This document shows, in pieces, positions 47,601 to 58,000 of a stretch of DNA of 64,000 bases; the first letter of the stretch is position 1; each line of letters starts with the position of its first letter. Origin of the DNA: Watersipora subatra (Eukaryota; Bryozoa; Gymnolaemata; Cheilostomatida; Watersiporidae). The translations under genes and the position numbers were made by a program. Below the pieces are notes generated by a model. The model was not told where the DNA came from. It was given only the letters and a program-made list of their open reading frames with translations, and did not search any database. Location of the stretch: positions 37,427,143 to 37,491,142 of the forward strand of contig NC_088714.1 of the NCBI RefSeq assembly GCF_963576615.1. Direction: 5' to 3'.

Positions 47601-50600
47601 TGGACTAATCTTTATTTTGAGTACAAAATCAGAATTAGCGTGTCTGATTTACTTAGGAAATATGATAAAAGTTGTTCGTGACAGTTATGGTTTAAAAAAG
47701 CTTAAATGACTGAAGGTTAGTGGACCAATCTTTGTTTTGAGTACAAAATCGGAATCAGCGTGGCTGATTTACCTAGAAACTACGATAAAAGTTGTACGTG
47801 ACAGTTATGGTTTAAACTTTAATTTGTATGATTTTAGACAATGAACAACGAAATATTGGTAGGCCTACATCACAAGCAGTCGGTAGTCAGGAACCCAATG
47901 TGTAAGTTACCATTTTCATCGTGAATGTTTGTGCCTAGCTAATTGTCAATTTTCTCTGGCCTCAGAGCTGCATAGATGACTCCGATTATCCATAGTTTGA
48001 GTAACCTTTAGCTTGTTTTGGTTGAGTACTCTCCATGTAGTGTTGTACCATCCTGTAGTATATACTAAGCACACAGTTTGCTGTTTGAACACTCTTGACA
48101 GAGTCCACGGATAAATACTGTGGAGCAAATTTATTTGACACTCATGGATAGGGTTTGTCCTAGTGCGGGGCAAGGTTTTCATGATCAAAAGGATAACGGT
48201 TTGTCTTTTCAAGCTCGGGTTTTGGGTTCTCCGAGTACGGTAGTGAAAGTTTCTATACCCGAGCAAGTTGGGTAGTCAGATTCTTGCCCAGCGCAACTCT
48301 AGTTTGTCGTTGTCTCCATGGTCTCTGAGCTGATGAGAAGTCAAACTCCGAAACAGTACTGTCCGCAGATTAAGTATTACACTCCCTTTGATTGCGTTGG
48401 TTGAGCACTCTCCCATGTGGTGGTGTACTATCCTAAGGTATATACCATATTTGCTGTTTGAGCATTATGGGCTGTAGTCCCTGAGCTGCGCTGATGAGGA
48501 GTCAAACTCTGAAAAATTTACTGCCCACTAATTGAGTGATTGGGATCATTATATAGTTTTAGTAATATTTACGAGGAGTGCCCAATCTTTTTTCCTCCAA
48601 CCTAGTTGCTATTACTCACGCAACGCGCTGTAAAGGGGGTGGTGAAATGACCAGTAATATATAAACCACTTTTTTGTTTTAGCAGTCAAGTTGTGAGAAA
48701 TGAGGTTGCAGGTAATAGTGAATTGCTGAATAATGGTGATTATGTGGAACAAACAAGATGTATTGCAGCTAAAGATTCTATTGAAACTCGTGTATGGTAG
48801 GTATTATGGCAGTTGATAACTGTTTTCAGAATTGTCCTACCTATAAACCTATTTTACATACTTTTATTTTACAGTAGGAAACCGGGTTACCTGCATATGA
48901 CAAAAAGGTGTATATAGTTTAATACTTCCCCATTCAAAGTACAATTTGTGTGGCATGTATGGAATGTTCTTTCTATGATTTTTTTAAAATTAATATTCGA
49001 GACAAATTAACTGCACAAAAGTGTGTTTCGGATTCACCCAAAGTTAGCCGGCATTTTAGTGTAAAACTATTAGAGTGCCCAAAAGTTGTATTACATCTTT
49101 CTCTTTAATAGTATTGTTTGCATTTGGTATTACCAAAATGGTACCCTTTTTACAACTTATCAAGACAAAACACGCAAGTTATATTTATGTATTGGTATGC
49201 AATATATCTTTAATAGTAGTGAAATATTTGTTTCATTATCTTTCATTTTTGAAGCTTTTTATTAAAGTGGGATTGCAAGGTATGCATATGGAATAGGTTG
49301 TGCGCCATCTATGAAGAAATAATAATATGTCCTTGTAAAACGTTTGTTTGCAAAGTAGTTATTTTCTTCCATCCTTTTGGTCTAACATTGTAAAGACAAG
49401 TAAAAGCATTTTTTGTTGTTTTATTTGATAATATAGTGAGACTAGTGAGATGGCTGATGAGACTATATCATATGGATCAGCCTTATCTGTGTATGGTTGC
49501 ATCACGGTTTTTGAGAAGATGCTAGTCTTACCCGAATTTGATGGTGGCAATTACAAATTAAAGGTATGTTCGCATGTAAACGCATTTAACTTTTTTGTTT
49601 TTGTTGGATTAGAGCTTTTACCTGTATGTTTATAGGGATTAGGTCATTTTCAGTCCATAAGAGGGTGTAAATACTAAATGTTTGGTATACTTTTCCAACA
49701 CTACGACCTGTAAAACAACCTGTATTAAGTTGTAATAGAACCATTCAACCCTGTAGAAATGCATGTCTTTCCTTTATTCTGTTAGAATGGAAGGTGTAAT
49801 GTGTTTAGGAACATGAGTTCAGAGTCATCATAAATATCCGTGGTTCGCACTATTGCTCCTGCAATGAACAAGTGTAGCAGGTGATGTTGTCCAGAGATGT
49901 TATCAGCACATGGAGCACTGTTCATGAGTGCAAACATATAGATGTGCTCAATACTAACTAATTAGAATAATTAAGTAAGTATCTTTGTTATTTAACATAA
50001 TATGTACTCATCTAACATATTCGACTAATTTAATATAATATGTACTCAACTAACATATTCGACTAATTTAATATAACATGTACTCAACTAACATATTCGA
50101 CTAATTTAATATAACATGTACTCAACTAACATATTCGACTAATTTAATATAACATGTACTCAACTAACATATTCGACTAATTTAATATAACATGTACTCA
50201 TCTAACATATTCGACTAATTTAATATAACATGTACTCAACTAACATATTCGACTAATTTAATATAACATGTACTCAACTAACATATTCGACTAATTTAAT
50301 ATAACATGTACTCAACTAACATATTCGACTAATTTAATATAACATGTACTCAACTAACATATTCGACTAATTTAATATAACATGTACTCATCTAACATAT
50401 TCGACTAATTTAATATAATATGTACTCAACTAACATATTCGACTAATTTAATATAACATGTACTCAACTAACATATTCGACTAATTTAATATAACATGTA
50501 CTCAACTAACATATTCGACTAATTTAATATAACATGTACTCAACTAACATATTCGACTAATTTAATATAACATGTACTCAACTAACATATTCGACTAATT

Positions 50601-52239
50601 TAATATAACATGTACTCAACTAACATATTCGACTAATTTAATATAACATGTACTCAACTAACATATTCGACTAATTTAATATAACATGTACTCAACTAAC
50701 ATATTCGACTAATTTAATATAACATGTACTCAACTAACATATTCGACTAATTTAATATAACATGTACTCAACTAACATATTCGACTAATTTAATATAACA
50801 TGTACTCAACTAACATATTCGACTAATTTAATATAACATGTACTCAACTAACATATTCGACTAATTTAATATAACATGTACTCAACTAACATATTCGACT
50901 AATTTAATATAACATGTACTCAACTAACATATTCGACTAATTTAATATAACATGTACTCAACTAACATATTCGACTAATTTAATATAACATGTACTCAAC
51001 TAACATATTCGACTAATTTAATATAACATGTACTCAACTAACATATTCGACTAATTTAATATAACATGTACTCAACTAACATATTCGACTAATTTAATAT
51101 AACATGTACTCAACTAACATATTCGACTAATTTAATATAACATGTACTCAACTAACATATTCGACTAATTTAATATAACATGTACTCAACTAACATATTC
51201 GACTAATTTAATATAACATGTACTCAACTAACATATTCGACTAATTTGATATAACATGTACTCAACTAACATATTCGACTAATTTAATATAACATGTACT
51301 CATCTAACATATTCGACTAATTTAATATAACATGTACTCAACTAACATATTCGACTAATTTAATATAACATGTACTCAACTAACATATTCGACTAATTTA
51401 ATATAACATGTACTCAACTAACATATTCGACTAATTTAATATAACATGTACTCATCTAACATATTCGACTAATTTAATATAATATGTACTCATCTAACAT
51501 ATTCGACTAATTTAATATAACATGTACTCAACTAACATATTCGACTAATTTAATATAATATGTACTCATCTAACATATTCGACTAATTTAATATAACATG
51601 TACTCAACTAACATATTCGACTAATTTAATATAACATGTACTCAACTAACATATTCGACTAATTTAATATAATATGTACTCAACTAACATATTCGACTAA
51701 TTTAATATAACATGTACTCAACTAACATATTCGACTAATTTAATATAACATGTACTCATCTAACATATTCGACTAATTTAATATAACATGTACTCATCTA
51801 ACATATTCGACTAATTTAATATAACATGTACTCAACTAACATATTCGACTAATTTAATATAACATGTACTCAACTAACATATTCGACTAATTTGGATCGC
51901 TTTATGGGAACCGTGATGCTGGCATTAATATAAATGAGATACAATGATTATGCTAATTGAGGTTTTTAAAAGTATTAAAATTCCTTTTTATAAATTCCAT
52001 GTGCATAGAGAATTAATTTAGCAGAAATTATAATGACTAGAGAGCATTTGCGATTATGAAATTTGCGAAAATCTTCTTTCACATTTTTTACCATTTGCAT
52101 TCATTTGTGCTTATTTATTTGAGGCTATTGAGGTAGAATTCACATTCACACTTCATTTTGTATTCTATGATATTTGTATGGAATGTTCTTGTAGATGATT
52201 GGAATGGAGAAATATATTCAGATGCTGCGGTGGATATAA
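44694..52239 (+). CDS. Multi-exon gene model, unknown product, repeat-filled introns
   Basis: Exons that join without stops are 47838-47901, 48683-48796 and 49437-49563. All have strong signals (acceptors TATGATTTTAG, TTTTTGTTTTAG and TTTGATAATATAG; donors GT|GTAAGT, TG|GTAGGT and AAG|GTATGT). The joined reading holds NEQRNIGRPTSQAVGSQEPN, VVRNEVAGNSELLNNGDYVE, ETSEMADETISYGSALSVYG and VFEKMLVLPEFDGGNYKLK. A possible first coding exon is ATG 44694-44721 (MKRLRRTAR, donor AA|GTAATG), in phase. A longer version to 44808 would meet TAA at 44790. A possible last exon is 52195-52239 (MIGMEKYIQMLRWI then TAA). The product is not recognised. The inner three exons are solid; the ends are inferred. 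Confidence 0.6.
46262..47330 (-). mobile_element. piggyBac-type element, internally deleted, in TTAA
   Basis: TTAA is present at both ends (46262-46265 and 47327-47330). The inner ends CCTTTTCGCGGGCGA and CCCTTTCGCGGGCAGA (minus strand) form the inverted repeat. The neighbouring core A carries one TTAA at the same point (45593-45596, AGCCTATTTAAACATCATG), which is the unoccupied site. The length of 1061 bp plus a deleted transposase shows a non-autonomous copy. Confidence 0.92.
46497..46972 (-). pseudogene. piggyBac transposase, N- and C-termini without catalytic core
   Basis: ATG at 46972 starts MATSKRTSRDYSNKASTS and an acidic, serine-rich N-terminus (ISESDSDEKAGSSNDEDVSR), broken by one TAG. 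It reaches the start of the transposase domain at SPTIQQFIAVTGPV and VEYFEKVF. The reading then jumps to the C-terminal cysteine-rich finger WCKGCDVGLCKGECFRKYHS and TAA at 46497. The several hundred residues carrying the catalytic aspartates are deleted. Loss of the core with both ends kept is a common way for piggyBac to give rise to MITE-like copies. Confidence 0.85.
47965..48525 (+). repeat. Tandem hammerhead-bearing repeat (retrozyme-like), ~161-bp period
   Basis: Two successive units are clear, with CTGATGAG at 48330 and 48491 (161 bases apart). A third, diverged unit starts near 47965 (CAGAGCTGCATAGATGACTC). Shared words are TTGGTTGAG, ACTCTCC, ATGTGGTGGTGTAC, ATCC, TATATACCATATTTGCTGTTTGA and CCCTGAGCTG. 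A hammerhead in each unit of a short tandem array is the structure described for animal retrozymes, small non-coding elements copied through circular RNA. The array lies between exons 47838-47901 and 48683-48796 of the gene model, in sense orientation. Confidence 0.7.
48325..48368 (+). ncRNA. Type I hammerhead ribozyme, nearly intact, intronic
   Basis: The order is CTGAG (stem I, pairing with CGCAG at 48364-48368 except one A-G mismatch), CTGATGA (48330-48336), stem II GAAGT/ACTCC around CAA with one mismatch, GAA (48350-48352), stem III ACAG-TA-CTGT (48353-48362), and C17 at 48363. All unpaired core bases are conserved. Cleavage is predicted after 48363. The next unit (48486-48528) keeps CTGATGA, a good stem II and GAA but has lost stem III. 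Confidence 0.72.
49960..51893. repeat. 38-bp minisatellite, about 50 copies
   Basis: The unit contains AATTTAATATAACATGTACT, then CAACTAACATATTCGACT. Across 1.9 kb only two positions vary repeatedly (CAACT or CATCT; AACATG or AATATG), plus one single-base change near 51248. It fills the intron after exon 49437-49563. Confidence 0.97.
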
Positions 52240-53010
52240 TATCAATGCATACGAACATCTAAAAACTATCAACACTCAAGTTGCAGAGCAACGGAGCGCA
52301 ATACTTGTGAAGCTAAAATCTTCTATAAGCTATCAGCATCAAAACAATTTCTTTCTTAGCTTACAAACATTCTTATCCTTCCGTAACATAATCCATTCAC
52401 TTCAACTACGAGAGGCACTTACTAACTCTGAGCTTATTATTAAGCAGCTGGTATCTTTCCTAAAATAAACTTTGAATAAGGTGATTTGCAGTTAAAATTT
52501 ATTATTATTTTAAATGGCAATCTGAAAAGCTATTATTCCACGAGATTTTATTTTTCATTTTGCACTTTATTGCAGGGCTTGGTGTTAACCAAATGTATGA
52601 ACAATTTTACTTAAATCATTAGTTAATGTTTTTATTTATATTTCTTTATTTCGCTAGAACTACAAAGCTTAATTACTTTATATCAGAATTTTCAGTTGAA
52701 AAATTTATTTTTCTGTTTCTCTTTAGATTTTTATATCGATTTTCAGTTATATACATGAGCCAGTGTGTACATATATGATTAACCAATTCTACTAACGAGT
52801 ATAATATTGTTGTAATTTGTAAATAAATAATAATTCATGATATCGGCATGTGTGAAGCGTATGAATTATATATGTTTAAGAAGTATATATGTATAGTGGA
52901 AACAATTGTCTTGGAAATAGCTAGGGTGCTGGTTTTCATGAGTTCATGCGCCCATCTATGAAAGCCAGTACCCGCTTGGCATTTCATTCCCAGCTTATAA
53001 TCCGTTTTTT
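52240..53010. other. 3' region of the gene model; nothing else supported
   Basis: An 89-codon ORF (to 52468) overlaps the possible last exon in another frame; its C-terminal part is leucine-rich. No phase-compatible splice into it was found, so it is left unassigned. Confidence 0.35.
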
Positions 53011-53051
53011 TTATGGAGTTGTCCACATACCACTGTAGGACAACTCCATAA
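53011..53051. other. Hairpin, 14-bp perfect stem
   Basis: TTATGGAGTTGTCC (53011-53024) pairs with GGACAACTCCATAA (53038-53051) around a 13-base loop. Confidence 0.9.
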
Positions 53052-53088
53052 AACCGATTGGCAACCAAGGGTATAATACATGTTAGAC

Positions 53089-53181
53089 TAGTTCAAATCA
53101 TGCAAGGAATCATGTGAACCTTGTTGTTGGAGTTGCTTGTCCACAGGCAGGCAACTTCAACAACAAGGATGATTTGAACTA
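53089..53181. mobile_element. 93-bp micro-element: TIRs plus 9-bp TSD
   Basis: ATGTTAGAC is directly repeated at 53080-53088 and 53182-53190. Between the copies the sequence begins TAGTTCAAATCAT and ends with its exact complement. A second inverted pair lies inside (53119-53136 and 53151-53168, one mismatch). Nine-base duplications are typical of Mutator-like elements; this may be a minimal MITE of that type. Confidence 0.75.
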
Positions 53182-53719
53182 ATGTTAGACGTTCTTGCAG
53201 TAATTTTCTAGTGTGGAAATAGTCTTCTGACCCATCAATTAATGATATATTTGCACATATGCAACAAGTTGTAGATTAGATGCCTGTCACAAGACAGTGA
53301 ATAATGACATACAAATATGTCTGACTGCATGTTTGTGTTTGGAGTTGTCTTTTCAATAGAATTGTAATTTCTAATATTGCATAGATATATGCTAAACTAA
53401 CCATTACAATACTCAACCAAATTATTAATAAGATTACAATATCAAAATATTAGGTCAAAGCAAAAACCTGTATGTATAGGTTGTTGATTAAAATAAAGGG
53501 AGGACAACTTCTAAAAAGAAATTATCCAATTGCTGAGACAGCCCAATTGCAAAGTTTGTCATCAATTTTTTGTCTGACAATTGCAATACCGCTGATAGAT
53601 TATTATAATATATTTTCTTAAAACGTTGAATTTGTGATAAAATAATGTAAAAGTAGCAAAATGTATGTATAATGCCATAGACCTAGTAACTATACTAGAC
53701 GGACGAGTATAACTGGAGT

Positions 53720-54041
53720 GTCTCAGAACCTGGTCACGTGACGGGGAATTTTCTGTTTTTGTCACGTCTTGCGCATGCCCAGTTGCTACCACAACATAAT
53801 GCCAAAATGGGAGCTGCTTAACCGTCGGTCTACTGAGATTCATCTACGTGTATTACACAATTATCCACATCTCCCAAGTCATATTGTTTTGTGGGTATAT
53901 CTTGTTCGGTTTCAGAACAAAATACTTTTGGTTTTATCAACAGTAGCATATGGTAATATTGTGTTAGATATTCTAAGAATGATAAATAAAGTTATACCAA
54001 TACATACAGTACTTCCAAAGTTCAGAGTTAGTCAAAAATGA
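53720..54041 (+). other. Possible promoter and ORF, uncertain
   Basis: GGTCACGTGACGGGG (E-box CACGTG) at about 53732 and TTGCGCATGCCCA (NRF1-like) at about 53769 precede an ATG at 53801 that opens 80 codons to 54041 (MPKWELLNRRSTEIHLRVL). GC-rich factor sites are unusual in this AT-rich window. No splice partner or family was recognised. Confidence 0.22.
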
Positions 54042-55064
54042 TGTATTTTCCAGATTTTTTTATAAATATGCTTGTATTTAAAATCAAGATCAAAGCTAAA
54101 ATTATACATACTATTGCTGATAAAGTCAGAAAAAAACGGCAAGTACATGTATATGATTTCTAGAATTTAATACATGTATCATGATTAATATTAGACACTG
54201 GCCACAATGCTAACATTTTAAGTCCATCTAAAATTCATCAGCAGAAATACACAAAGCAAAAATCAGAAAGCCAAGGCGGCAATGAAACTATATTCTATCA
54301 CAGCAATATTGCAATAACCCACTACTAATAACCCAATACTGTTAAGAAATATAAGATTTTACGAATAAACAAAATTGTGTCATGAAATTATTCAAGTGTT
54401 TAGTTGACTCACAATAATGCCTATGAGTTGACTACACCTTTAACAATTGGAAGTTAATTATTAACCAAAATTGAAGAGTTTTATGGACAATGAGTTCTTG
54501 ATGAGACTGCTGTGCATCAACTTGCGTCTGAAAGTTAACACACAATTTAATCAACATCAGCAAATGCTGAAAGCATGGTAGTAACCTCCACATCACTGGA
54601 CACGCTGAATAGAGATGTTTTAGACAGGTTGTCTGTTTGTCTTGCTAGAGGTTTGAGTGCTTTCTGTTGATATGAGGAGACATCAATCTGCTCCCGATGC
54701 GCTTCGGCTTTCTCTCCAACTCTTCCAGAGTACTGGTCTCGTTTTTGTCTTACGAGTAAAGGCCTCAGCTAGAAATAATCAAGTACTGTTAAAGAAAAGA
54801 AATTTAGCAATAAATTGCATCAGTTTTCTTTGCAAAAATTAAGCCAACATAAAAATGTTTTCCATCTAGGTAGTGCCATTTTCAAGCTAGGCGCCTCTCT
54901 TTCGCATCACTTTCTGGACCAAGCGTGTCTTTTACTCAGACTGGTACAAACTTTTGCATGTTGCAAGACACACTATTCTGCTTCTCTATACTAAGGATTG
55001 CGCAGAAAAAGATTTCTCACTTATCAGGCACTAAATATGGCAACTGGGAGGTTAAAACGAATAC
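54042..55064. other. 3' flank of the MULE-SWIM gene
   Basis: Nothing else is supported. A possible terminal exon of the minus-strand gene lies at 54765-54785 (acceptor CTTTTCTTTAACAG, six codons, TGA), in phase with exon 55065-55124. Confidence 0.35.
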
Positions 55065-58000
55065 CTCATCGGTGATGGATTCAAACTTTTCTTCAGTAAT
55101 GTTTTCCTTCTTTCCACTGGCCTTCTGTAATGAATAAGGTTTTAGGATCACATTTACAGCATTTTGATAAACGCAATTCAGGGGTCAGCGAGCACATTCT
55201 TAGTCAGGTGTTCTCTTTGCCCTAAATTTAATCGCAAAGCTTCACTGCTTTTGCATTACCAAAGTCATGGGCAACTCTTATAACAGTAGCAATGCAAACT
55301 GCACATATTGAACCTACCTTGAGTTTTAATCTAACTTCGCCTGCTTTGCTGTGACATATTGCCTTTCTCTTGCGAGAGTTTGATTCCAGGGTTAATCCAT
55401 CAGCTTTCTGAAAAGTTGTCTCTATGTCTCTGACTGACTTCTCCAGGCAGTTGTTTAGTGATGCCAACCTATCAGAGTCTGTCATCAAGTATGTCAAGTT
55501 TCTCAATACACGGAGGTTCTCTCTAGCTTGATTTGCGAGGTTTTTTAGAGAAGTTCGAGTGGGAAGTGGTAACAGTTCAGTTTCAGTGGTAGAGCTTTCA
55601 TCAGACGCCACTTTCATAGTAACAGCCTCTTTTTTCGAATTTACAATAATATGGTCATCTATAGTGAACCATGGTCTGTTCAGGTACCATTCAGGTAGGG
55701 GAATCTGGAACTGCTGTGTTACTGCAAACATATGCTTGCACGGATGTTTGCTGCTACTCCACGAGAGACAGGAGCAGGATGGTGCGGACATATCAACCGT
55801 GTGTTCCACTTTGCCAAGTTTGAAAATAAAAACAGAATCTGAAGTCTTGGATATGCGCTCTCTGGGGATTCCCTTTGCTAGACTGATGTTTACCATGCAG
55901 TCCTTGACTAGTGGTTTAGGTCTGTTGTGTAGAAACGACGGCACATATGTTGAATAACTTCTGTACAGAGAAGACAAGCTGACATTCTCTAGGCAGTATC
56001 TATAAGAATAAGGAAAACATCAATTAACAGTTAATCAATTAATCAATCAATTAATCATTCCAAGTCCGTTGTTTGAAGAGAGGTGTTAGGAGGGGTTGGA
56101 AAATAGTGGAAAACAGATGCACATTGCACACGGATTTTTATATTATAATTCAGTTTATAGAGAAATCAAAAACATGCTACGTCACACGCCAGAAGAATAG
56201 AAAACAATTTGTTAAAAAGCAGTGTACAGCATTAGAAAAGTTTTGTGAGACTGCAATGTGTTTGTTATAATCTATTACATGTATGTGCGAATCCCACCCC
56301 AGATACTCACACACTTACACTAATCATAGCTACAACATAAAAAGAAACATTCAATAAAATGAACACAAGTTGGCAAGGCGCAGTTCTAGTTCAGTGTAAT
56401 AAACCATTGCATATCCCTCGTCCCTACCGTTTTTCAAGTTGTGGGCAGAACTTTTCTACCAGAACCCTCATGGTAATGCTCAGGTTATTTGTTTGTTGCC
56501 CGCGCAGAAAGTTGTTCTTGAACTTTTCGTTTATACTCTCTACGCCGTTGTTAGTATTCACAGATACTATACGGTTCATTCGATAGCAACAGGCCCATCT
56601 CTGAAATTAAGATTTCAAGGGTATTACTATCAAGAAATCCTTAAACCATTACATCACTTGTTCAGCTATACAGTCTGCTAAAACATAATTTTTAATGTGC
56701 TATAGTGCTAGAGAAAATGAGAAGTTATGGATTAAATAAGAATATTTTAGACATGGTCAAAAGCTTTTTACTTCACAGAAAACAGTGTTAAAATAAATGG
56801 TGCCTTTTCTAGTTATGTTGATGTTGAGGATAGGAGCTCCCCAAGGGACAAAATTAAAACCTCTTGTGTGTGGTTTTTACTTTTAAAAGATGCAAACAAG
56901 TTACGCCTTGAGAAAATTCAAAGGTATGCAACTAGAATGATTTTACCCAGTTTATGATATGGAGACGATTGTCAGTTTTAAATTTACCTACTACTGTTTT
57001 CAGACTGAGCACGAGTTGTTTTACAAAAACAGCTGATGCTCCCACACACCTTCTTTTGATTGAATCTGCAAGGGCCAAGACAGAATGTCTTCTCGCTGTA
57101 ACACTGTTTTTAGACCGAAGTTAAATAGAACTACAAAGAACGAGCAAATTTTTTTTCCAGTGTATTATATGACTCATTTTAATAATCTCCGCTATTACTT
57201 GTTTTATCTTGCACATTTTCTTTTTACTGCTGTTCGCATTCAGTTATATCTGGTCTGATATATAGAATGCAAATAAATGCCATCCTTATCAAAATTTATC
57301 ACCTTGACAACGCTCTCCTCAAGCCAGTTGTGAGTGAGGTACTCTCTTAGCTTTTTATGACTTGATCCATTCCATATCTCATGCTCCTTTAATCGTTCTA
57401 TTGCCACCAGATGCTCTTCAACAGATCTGGAACAGATGGAGACATTAAGCAAGTGCTTCACAACAAAATTTAAACACCCATCTTTGTAAAAGCACATGGG
57501 TTCATGTTCAACTGATTGTTGATTAGTGTATAATTATAACCAGAGCAGCAAGGAAATATATGTAGCACCTGGCCCTTGCAATACGCCGGAGCATTGCCAG
57601 AAGGATATTCATCTCCATTTTAGCGGGATTGAGATTCATTTCACTGCGTTTAAGCTGGCGCAACCAGGCCTGTTCGCGATGGAAGTCACACAACAAAATT
57701 GTAGTGTCTGAAAATACAAAATAATATACATTTAACCTTGTAGAATTTAGTGAATAAAACAACACTGCAAAGAAAAAAATTTCAGATGTCAAAAATGTCA
57801 GAAAGAATGTCAGATTCAGATACCATGAATAGAAACTAGAAACTAAGGAAACAAGAACCTGGGAATGAGGATTCCAAAGCATTGATTTCTGCCAACAAGT
57901 AATCAGTCATGCAAAACTTCGGTGTCCAATAGCTATTCCACTGCTTGAGGACATCAAGCGCTCGCACAATTTCCACTTTTGACTCGTGTTCAAGAATGAA

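Larger units (their letters stand above)
44910..47817. mobile_element. Composite of two TIR elements and outer arm copies
   Basis: An outer arm starting AACCATAACTGTCA (about 120 bases, containing CAGACACGCTGATTCCGATT) occurs twice in plus sense (44918-45036, 45838-45957) and twice inverted (about 47577-47700, 47693-47815). Two cores follow the plus arms: core A about 45036-45835 and core B about 45958-47575. Each has inverted ends that include CTCGAAAACAACA and CAAGCTCCGCCCATAAATAC. Core B is interrupted by a piggyBac element. No transposase belongs to the cores. The order is arm, core A, arm, core B, reversed arm, reversed arm. All of it sits in the first intron of the gene model. Confidence 0.75.

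Noticed and set aside
52199..52468. An 89-codon ORF as the last exon of the 44.7-52.2 kb gene.
   Set aside because: The available acceptor at 52194 puts a TGA at the start of this frame when joined with the preceding exon phases.
55559..55957. A plus-strand 132-residue ORF.
   Set aside because: It is antisense to the SWIM-finger exon; the minus strand carries the zinc-binding motif and splice-compatible frame.
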